A stretch of DNA of 64,000 bases. Source: Melieria omissa. Its lineage: Eukaryota > Arthropoda > Insecta > Diptera > Ulidiidae. The position numbers and the translations under genes are program-made. Each line of letters begins with the position of its first letter. Position 1 is the stretch's first letter. This document shows, piece after piece, positions 56,276-64,000 of the stretch. The stretch is from NCBI GenBank assembly GCA_963971225.1, contig OZ020269.1, positions 106,711,486-106,775,485 on the forward strand. Reading direction: 5' to 3'. Under the pieces are notes generated by a model that was given only the letters and a program-made list of their open reading frames with translations, had not been told where the DNA came from and did no database searches.

Positions 56276-57800
56276 CTTTCTTTGTCTCTACACGCTAATC
56301 CGCGCTTCGAGTAGTCTATTATTTTCTTTGGTGGATAGGATAGCATAGGATAGGACACATAAGAGGCTGTTGAGAAGACAACTGCCAACAGAAAGGCTTC
56401 TCTATTTGGTATGCATTGAATAAGCAATAATTTTACTCTCAGGAGCATATGGCATACGAACCCATGAACATTTTAACTTGTGGTCCCACACATTAACTTA
56501 AGTCTTCCATGGAGTTCCTCCTTGAAATTTATAAAATCCCATAACATTACAATTTCTCGCTTCAATCCAGCGCCACGGCCACCCAACTTTGAGATCCAAC
56601 GCACTAAAGACGCTCTCACGTTTAAGTTAAAACTTTCAAGAAATTAAAATTTTCTCGCTTTAACGTCACGCAAATCAATAAATACGACACACCTGTGCCA
56701 GCAACACGCATCAATATTCTAAATGCGTATTGATGGCAGAGCTTTTAATTCGAGCAGTTGATTTAATTTATAGCCAAATTATCGGCATCTTTCCACGCGA
56801 CGGGTCCACATCTTAGCAACTTTCGGCCGGTGAGAAATGCAAGAAATGGCTTCCATTAGTTGCGCTCCAATAATGAAAAAAGGCCCCAGTGTTCAGCGTC
56901 CAGGCAGCGCCGTGAAAAGCAAGTGTAAACCAATTTCAATACAACGCTTTACAAATGCAACAACAAACAAAAAAAGAAAAGAGGCGGCGAAAAACGCCGA
57001 TGAAAACCGGCTGAACTGCACAAAAAGACCACACGAAAAAAAAACGTAGACAAAACTGTCTAAAACTTAATTTCCGGCCATTAATTTGATCAAAAAAGAC
57101 GCGCCGCCCAATAATTTTAAGCGCACGCCGAACGCTGTGGCACAGGGAGCGGCAAAACAAAAATAAAAACACAAATACAACCACTGCGTGGCGAACGAGA
57201 GACAAAGACGAACCAACGCGGACGCTATGAAATGACATTAAGCGTTGATGAAGCTGTGGAATTTCTCGCGCATTTTTCCCGCCGGCCGACTTTTTCCCGG
57301 CCATGCCGGCGAAGGCCATAGAATACTTATGGCATTTATATTGTTTTCTTTCTCCCGTCAGCTGGTGTGTAAAAGCGTAGCGAAGATTTGTGAAATTTGT
57401 TTCAATTTATCAATGCAACAAATTTTAATGAAAATATACAAACCATTCTTAATGGAACATTGCGAACAACAACAATGGATAGAAATTGGGGGGAATGATG
57501 TGAAAAGCTCACTGAGGCATTTCAAGTTAATTTCGTAAGTGCATTACGTGTTGGGATTTTGAAGATATTTACTTATGCTTTTCGTTAAGTGAGGAGAAGT
57601 GAGTCTTGTAAGTAACAGTTTTAGATAAGAAACAGTAGAGAGCATAGTTGAAGATGTTTTATAGAAATAAGTACAAAAAGTCTCATACATATTGTGAGTG
57701 AATCGAATTAAATTTCTGCTTTTATTGTTACGTTTTTCTTTATTGAGTTGGCATAGATAGTGCTCAGAAAAAGTCAGGCTACAGCTTAATTGAATCTACT
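56276..57800. other. intron, nothing recognised
   Basis: A GC-richer, possibly regulatory patch lies at 56,690-57,330. No coding exon that I can support. Confidence 0.4.
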
Positions 57801-57819
57801 TACGAAAAGGCACTTATGT

Positions 57820-57925
57820 TACGACTCCTTCGTTCTAAGGAGCTCTCACTGGTGTCGCTAAGGACCCAATAGGGTCTATGCGTGGCCTACCTGGCCAGCC
57901 AGCTAACCTAACCTAACCTACGCCT
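57820..57925 (+). mobile_element. non-LTR 3' tail fragment
   Basis: CGCTAAGGACCCAATAGGGT, then GTGGCCTACCTGGCCAGCCA and CTAACCTAACCTAACCTACG. A homologous end lies on the minus strand at 59,405-59,475 (CCCCTATTGGGTTCTTAGCG). Confidence 0.65.
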
Positions 57926-57999
57926 TCTTCGATTGAGTGTTGTGTACACTCAAATTGTGTAAACTCAATCTTTGGTACACTACCTAGATGGTCAGAATG

Positions 58000-58980
58000 T
58001 CCCTTAATTTGGTAGAAGTACTGTGTCCTCAATATACCAGCAAGACTGCACAGATCTTTACTAATTCGATGAAAGCACTCCTTCCTGGGTACGGCACTTC
58101 AATTACCCAGATTGCTGTATTTAGTTTGATAGGAGTACCTTCCCCTTGGTACTTCACCAATGTGGCTTATATCTTCATTAATTCGATAGAAGCACTTTTG
58201 TCCCGGTACTTCAGAAAGACTCAAATTTCCAATAATTTGAAATAAGTTTGATTAGATGGATCGGCCCCTGAATTAGATAGAAGTACTCCTGCTTTAGTCA
58301 CTACTCCACTAAAACTGCTAAACGGTTCACTAATTCTATAATAGAATATTAAGAGCATCAAGATTCCCATCAGGATAGGAGTCCTGTTTTTGTGGTACTC
58401 TAGTAAGATAGCTAAGATCTTCATTAATTCAATAGAAACACTACTTCCTTGGTACTTAACAAAGACTTCTGACATATCCAATAAAATCATGATGCTCTAC
58501 AAAGACCGCTGAAATCTCTACTAATTTGATAGAAGCAGTCTTTCTTCGAGATTATACTAAAATCATCACCAACTTCATGGTACTCTATAAGAACTTAACT
58601 GACTTCCTTGATACGCTATTAAGCTCTCCTTTTACTTCTTAGATACTCAGCTAAGATCCTTACTAACTTTCTCAGTACGCTACTTAGATTTTCACTAATT
58701 TCCTCGCCACCGCATTAAGATACTATGCAAGGTAGGTATGTAGAAGTAGCTGCCCCAAGGCGAAACCCACTAAGGCCATGAATCACAAACAGTCAAGCTT
58801 AAGACCGTTCACTTAGTGAACTTCTCAAAAAGCCTTGGAAACTGTGAATAGTCTTATCGACCACATCCCCTATATTATCGAAAAATAAGTTGCCATCATA
58901 AGTGAAAGAGTATACTAAGGTCCTTACTAACTTCTTTGGTAGAGTACCGAGTAGGAAAGACCTCCACTAATAAAATACAA
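58000..58980. repeat. degenerate ~60 bp tandem array
   Basis: AATT(C/T)GATAGAAGCACT variants recur at about 58,005, 58,065, 58,125, 58,182, 58,275, 58,368, 58,428 and 58,525, with TTCCTTGGTACTTCA and AAGACTGC-AAGATCTTCA phrases between. The right end decays gradually. Confidence 0.6.
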
Positions 58981-59394
58981 CTACTTCGTCTTCGATACTC
59001 CACTCAGACCTTCTTTTATCAGAGTTCTTCTTCTTTGCCTACGTGTAGTCTATTGTATCTATTGAAAATATAATGGCTACGCTAGCAGCAGAAGTTACTA
59101 TGAAACATATGACATCTGGGAAACAATTCCTTCGTGTCAATTATTAATACCCATTGCTGTGAACGACAAAGAACGACACGGTGGAATGGGAGCTGGGTTC
59201 TGTAAAGTTTGAACGGTTATTCCGTATATTCCAATAGATTACTGTGACTTTCATAAAGGTTTAATCATAGCTTTTACACGCCAGAATAAAACTTTTGATG
59301 ATATGTGAATAATTGGCTTGCTGGCACGGAGAACAACGTCAGATTTGTCGGAAGCTCAGGTTGGTTTTACACACTACTGAATACTGGCTAATAG

Positions 59395-59480
59395 GAAGGT
59401 AGGGAGGGGTAACTGGCTGACCGCGATGGCCACACATGTACCCCTATTGGGTTCTTAGCGATATGAAATGGAGATATGAG
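59395..59480 (-). mobile_element. non-LTR 3' end fragment
   Basis: GTAACTGGCTGACCGCGATG, then GCCACACATG and CCCCTATTGGGTTCTTAGCG. This is the reverse complement of the module at 57,830-57,900 with several changes. Confidence 0.5.
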
Positions 59481-60600
59481 TTGCAGTTGTAATTCGTAAG
59501 AACATGAATATTACTGGCAAAACTGAGCCGAGACCTCTGTCTTAGCTACAAAGACACCTCGTCTAGTTGGATAAAAGAAAGTTTCCCGTACTCTCTTCGA
59601 GCTTTACAATAGACGGCAAGCAGCTTGTTTTACCTAACCTATGCCTTACTTTTGTTTTTAGTAAAGTTACTCTCTATCGTTGATTAAGTATCACGTTTAC
59701 AGCTTTAGTGACTTCGGTTTAACGACGATTTTGATACAATCTGCTTGAAACTGCTTAGCTTTCTATGAGGAATACTAGGGGTAACTTCGTAGGGGAGACT
59801 AGCGACAGGCAGGCATTTGTCTTCTATGTTAAGTCAAGACTTGTACTCGAAATCTTTTACTTGGGAATCTTGTTCAGCGTTTTACTAAGTAAACTAAGTT
59901 TGGTTGTCTTAGTTAGAGACATAAAATAATAAATATTTCAGAGCAAATATCTTTTTTGTAATAGCTGAAAGCTATAGTAGCTTCGTTAGTGTAATAAGTT
60001 CTATGGAAATGAACCTATCACTGGGAAAAACTGACAGCTATCAGCTTTTGTATCAAATCAAAACCTACACTTCATGTTTACAAGTGTAAATCGCAGCTTT
60101 AAAAACTCGTTTAGGAGAATGAGATGTAAGAAATTTATAAAAGTGGCAACATTTTTTCTGTACGTTACTTTGTAGTTTGGCTGTTTTTGTGTGTGGGCGG
60201 GTAGCTGACTAACAGCAACCGAGATGCAGTCAGACAGTCATTTCCGCGTGTTGTGGTTTTTAATTGGGAAGAAGGCAGCGAAACGTGTGGAGAGGGTCGG
60301 GTACGTATGACTGCTAGCCGACTGTTGGTTTGAATAGAAATTTGTTTAGGGGCGAATTGCGGCGGTGGGGGCCTAGTCTGGTCTGTATAATTGCGGAAAT
60401 TTGTCTGCAATCGAAAGTGTTTGTGGTCAAATTATTTTGAAATGCATTTACGTTCAGTTTTATTGATGCAATGCGGAAATTTGCAGAGGGTAGGGAATGA
60501 TTTTATAAAGTTTATGGATAGAAGATGGCAAAAGTATGGATGCTATAATGATTCTAAAACTTTTTGTCTTCACCATATACATATATATTTTTTTTAACTC
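59480..60600. other. intron, nothing recognised
   Basis: Non-coding; 60,165-60,410 is GC-richer, with no domain in any frame. Confidence 0.35.
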
Positions 60601-60604
60601 GAAC

Positions 60605-60950
60605 AAACGCGCAGGGGATGACCCCTATTAATGCGAAGTATTGCGTTGGTTCAGGAAGGATATAAAGGTTAGGAGAAAGTGTGTGTAAAGGAAGGAAAGT
60701 GTGAAGGAAAGTGTGAAGGACTGGTTATGGACTCTCGCCTTGAACGCATCGATATCATAACTGCTGGGGAAAATATCCGCAAGGAGACTATCCATCCACA
60801 AGCACGCTGTACGGGCCAGAAACGAACTTTCTCTGTAGTGCGTAGCGCGCTGGAACATCGTTTCAACGTGGAATGCATGGGCGCCAGTGTTCAAACGGGT
60901 TGTCCGGGGGAATACCCGGAGTGATTGCATCATGCTGCTCATCTCCACTG
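60605..60950 (-). mobile_element. non-LTR reverse transcriptase C-terminus and 3' end
   Basis: The minus strand reads TTRLNTGAHAFHVETMFQRA, then FLARTACLWMDSLLADIFPS and SYDIDAFKARVHN, the classic terminal block R-T-x-x-LW..LP..IFP..Y-D-x-x-FK.RV of jockey/CR1-type reverse transcriptases. Its 3' UTR (60,605-60,665) matches the plus-strand copy at 31,880-31,945 almost base for base, including AGGGG-ATGA-CCCCT on the plus strand (60,613-60,626). Truncated; no RNase H belongs to it. Confidence 0.75.
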
Positions 60951-61049
60951 AGCAATTACCGAAAAAGTATCGGTAAATCAGAAATCAGAAATATAGCTGG
61001 ATGGTTCCCTAACGGTGGAAGGTGCCGGGATTGGCGTATATGGGCCGAA

Positions 61050-61670
61050 GGTATGATACTCTGCATCTATGGGCAAGTACACAACTATATTTCAGGTGGA
61101 GATATACGCAATTGAAAAGTGTGCTTTCTTAAATTTTGTGAGGAAATAACGGAATTGGACGATAGATATTCTTTCCAACCGGCCATCAAGGCGTTAAGAT
61201 CATATCAGATATTCTCGAAACTGGTGTCGGAATGCCTTGAGAAGCTAAACAAAACTCTACTCCCTTTGTCGGTGAAGAGCCAGAAACCAGAAAAGACGAG
61301 ATAATTTGCACAAACAGATAATTTCCATGCTTGTCAAATGGTGCCTCTCGTCCAGTGATGTCTGCAGAAGCTTTGGAGATGAAGAAATAGAGGAAACGAT
61401 CCAACACTACCTGTGGCATTGCCCGGGTCTGCAGGAACGCCGTCTCCACACCCTGGGTTCAAGGTTCCTGGCAGACTTGGCTAGAGTTAAAATTTCGGAT
61501 CTACTCTCCTTCATCAAGAGGTCGAACTGGTTTGCTCTGAACTGAGAGCCATTGCTTAGCTCCAGAACTTTCCAAGAAAGGATTCACAATGGGCCATTTT
61601 GGCCTCCTAGTGGAAGTGCGGCCTCTGGGTTGCACACACCCTTCCCTACCTAACCTACACTTGCACGTAT
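61050..61670 (+). mobile_element. non-LTR RNase H fragment with CCTAA-type tail
   Basis: The plus strand reads LYMGKYTTIFQVEIYAIEKC near 61,058-61,118 (RNase H LPLG-x-Y.T.FQAE.YAI). A deletion removes the WVPGH part. From 61,340 come CLSSSDVCRSFGDEEIEETI, QHYLWHCPGLQERRLHTLGS and RFLADLARVKISDLLSFIKR, the post-RNase H knuckle and C-terminus, with stop at 61,543-61,545. The 3' UTR ends CCTACCTAACCTACAC near 61,660. It follows, in the opposite orientation, the reverse transcriptase fragment of another family. Confidence 0.75.
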
Positions 61671-61769
61671 TGATTCGTGCAAGAATATCAACCAGGCTTA
61701 GAACATTCCAAAGGGATTATCGGGTCATATAAAAATAAGAGATTAGAGGAATGTATTAGTCTTTGAAAG

Positions 61770-61960
61770 AATAATCTGAGGATTCTTACAGACTTCCTGA
61801 CAGGACATTGCAGGTTAAACTATCATCTAGCTAAACTAGGAGAATGTAGGAGAGAAGCACCTGAGGGTTTTACTCACGACTGTTTCGAATTGGAATTCCA
61901 AAGAGATATTCTAAAATTCCTCTCGGATGCTGGACCTCCAAACGAACTGTGAATCCCTGA
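61770..61960 (+). mobile_element. second non-LTR C-terminal fragment
   Basis: The plus strand reads RILTDFLTGHCRLNYHLAKL, then GECRREAPEGFTHDCFELEF and LSDAGPPNEL, again the LTGHC...LG..C tail of an RNase H element, from a copy distinct from the one just upstream. Confidence 0.6.
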
Positions 61961-61979
61961 AGATGACACAATCGATTTT

Positions 61980-64000
61980 TTAGGTCACAATGCCTAAAGC
62001 CTTCATCACACCTAATTTATTTTGCACCTGGAACTCTCTTACGTTCTTTTGCTTTGCTGTGATTTTGTTCATATTTGTGCGCTGCAATTGACGGCTTGCA
62101 TCATCGTTTGCTTTATGAGTTATGAAGCACGTCAAAATAGCCAAAGTCAATAAACAAACCACAAAGGCTGCAATAATTAACAAAAACAAACAGCAACAAA
62201 CGCAACAAAAAATTAACCAAAGCACACAGAAACGCGCTCGCTCCATCAATTTTGCATTTTAATTAATGATCCAACCTAACACTGACCGCTCTCCCCCCAG
62301 TCGCCCCTGCTGCCAGTGCTACCAATCGCCCACATCACCTTCAATCGGTTGAATATGCAAATTGCAATTAATTTATGCCTCCGCTTTGTGCTTTTAATTT
62401 ACAAACAACGCGCGCACAATGCGCTTCCACGCGGCAGCGTTCACACGGCCGGCGTGCATGTGTGTTGTGTGTGTGTGTGTGTGTGCGAAATGTGTCAATA
62501 TGCGTTGCCGTTGTACGACGCTGATTTTGATCTCGTTTTCAAAGCATTTGCTTTTGTTTTCTTCTGCTTCTACGGTTTTTACACTTTTATTACAACAGTT
62601 GTGATTTGCTTCGTTCAATTTTTATTGCTCGCACACACACACACATAGAGAGAGAGAAAACACACTCATGCAGTTGGCCCCACTGACAGTTGGCTGGCAT
62701 GATTGTTGAGATTTCGTTATTGACTGTTTGATGTGCTTCGAAATGTGCCGGAAAATTATCTATCTTTGGCCGTTTATTTGTCTACCCACGCTGCCGCCGT
62801 ACCCCGCCCCGCCTCCTCGTAGGCATTTCTCAGCTATTCCATTTTTCGAGTGTGTGTTTTTGTTTTTGGTTTTTTTGTGCCCGGCTTGCGGCGCGTCTCT
62901 GTTAGATAAATGATAAACGTGGCCTCATATTTTTGTGCCGCGCCGGCCGTTTTATTTTGCCTGCATGTGTGTAATTGTGTGTGATGCGGCGGTCACTGAA
63001 CTCCTGACGTCACAGCCCTCTCGCATTCTGTCTCTCTCGCGCTCACTCGTTGCTTGTAAATTGTTCGATTGTGTGTTTGTAATTTCTTCATTGGCGGATT
63101 GATTTGCACAAACGGGCCCGTTTTGGCGCCCTTTTTAATGGCGCTCTTTAGTGTCTTGCCTCATCCCCTCCATCACCTTCTCTCTCTCTGCTCTTTTTCA
63201 TGTAAATTTCGCATGCGCCGTTCGCACGTGTTCGGCTGCTTCGCACTCGGGGCGCCACTCAGTGTGGCTTATGTGCTCACGGCCCCCTTTCTCCTTTGAT
63301 TTTACGCTTATTGTTGTTGTTAATGTTTTGTTGCTTTTTGCTTCAATTGTTGCTAATTTATTTGAATTGTTTTTGTAATTTTGGCTCATTTCGAATGCTA
63401 CTAATTTAATTGTTGTTGTATTTTTTTGATATTGACTTTGCTGTTTTCTATTTTGTTTTTTTTTGTAGTTTTCTGTTTATTGATGATTATTTGAAATTTT
63501 TTAAAATTTGTTATATTTAATATTTGCTACTGCGCCATTGTATAACCATTTTTTTACAATTAAAATTCATATAAAATAATTCAAAAATATTGAACAACTT
63601 TTACCATCAAATAAGTTGTGTCTTTTTGAAAGTTTTGTTGTTATTATTTGAAATAAGTAGTGAACCTATTTAATTTGCTTGATTTCTCGAATTGTTTTGA
63701 GAAAATTTTTCAAGGAACTGCTTAATTAAATATTTTGAAATATAAATAAATAAATATTTTGCCAAATTCAATCCTCAAAAAAAGGCTAGAAAAGTCACTA
63801 GGTGAGCTGACATATTCTCTCTGATTATAAAAATACAAATTTCGGCAGATTTATTAAAGCTTGTAAAATTAGTTTTTATTCGAATTTTTTTTAATTTTAA
63901 TTTAGTAGAAATTAATTTTAATTTTTTTTATTATAAATTAGAAATTGATTTTTGTATTTCTAAATGAACATTAAGAGTTCGTAAGTGGTTTGTATTTTGA
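61980..64000. other. presumed intron of the 54,041 gene
   Basis: 62,280-63,330 is GC-richer and apparently single-copy, with (GT)n at about 62,463-62,485 and CACACA then GAGAGA at 62,632-62,658. It could hold enhancers. 63,400-64,000 is AT-rich. No exon that I can support. Confidence 0.4.

Noticed and set aside
55911..56448. Long open frames on both strands encoding I/P, D/R or Y/P repeat peptides
   Set aside because: They follow directly from a stop-free 6 bp repeat (GGGATA) read in every frame; no splice or start context supports a gene.
1..64000. CRISPR arrays, operons, prophage or bacterial systems
   Set aside because: Spliced eukaryotic gene structure, fly repeats and long introns throughout; no regularly spaced short identical repeats with unique spacers.

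Overview
The window looks like nuclear DNA of a higher (brachyceran) fly. The evidence is a clear fly-type phospholipase D gene with 56-70 bp introns, Drosophila-style A-rich and CAA/CAG-rich leaders, a low-complexity Q/N/A/S/T-rich nuclear-type protein, and intergenic DNA full of decayed non-LTR retrotransposon ends. The SINE body at 29.3-29.6 kb and the many AGGTTAGGTTAGG-type tails resemble dispersed repeats I associate with tephritid fruit flies, so a tephritid-like genome is my best guess. This is inference; no search was run.

Layout: 0-19.4 kb holds no protein-coding gene I can support. It contains degenerate tandem arrays (0.6-1.1, 1.3-2.3, 5.6-5.8, 6.6-7.1, 13.1-15.0 kb), non-LTR fragments on both strands, three small non-autonomous DNA transposons (hAT type at 2.90 and 8.65 kb, a TA-flanked Tc1/mariner type at 12.73 kb) and three GC-richer islands (3.7-4.5, 7.5-8.06, 15.9-16.7 kb) that look like promoter/leader exons. 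From 19,567 to 42,324 (+) lies Pld, with eleven coding exons reconstructed here in continuous frame to a 1,293-residue protein. Exon 1 encodes only 23 residues and is separated from exon 2 by an 18.3 kb intron filled with repeats, including a 1.35 kb CTAAA/CCTAAA-rich array, a tRNA-like SINE remnant, a SINE and several nested LINE ends. Intron 6 has a GC-AG boundary.

Downstream, 43.5-47.9 kb is a strongly purine-biased tract with a ~150 bp minisatellite and a piggyBac-like MITE. At 48.1-49.2 kb is a TATA-containing promoter candidate, and at 51.9-54.0 kb a long leader. It precedes the first coding exon (54,041-55,704, +) of a second gene, tentatively jing (AEBP2-like), assigned only by remembered Drosophila neighbourhood and protein style. 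It ends in a clean 5' splice site, and the rest of the window is its presumed intron, with a (GGGATA)n array, a ~60 bp array and more LINE ends.

Pld is the only gene whose function can be read from the sequence: a PX-PH-HKD-HKD enzyme that makes phosphatidic acid from phosphatidylcholine at membranes. I did not find a convincing new multi-gene system. The most interesting unexplained structures are pentameric (GGTTA)-type tails on many LINE ends, a conserved 3' stem-loop shared by two distant LINE copies, the GC-AG intron, the intact MITEs, and the number of unrelated local tandem arrays.
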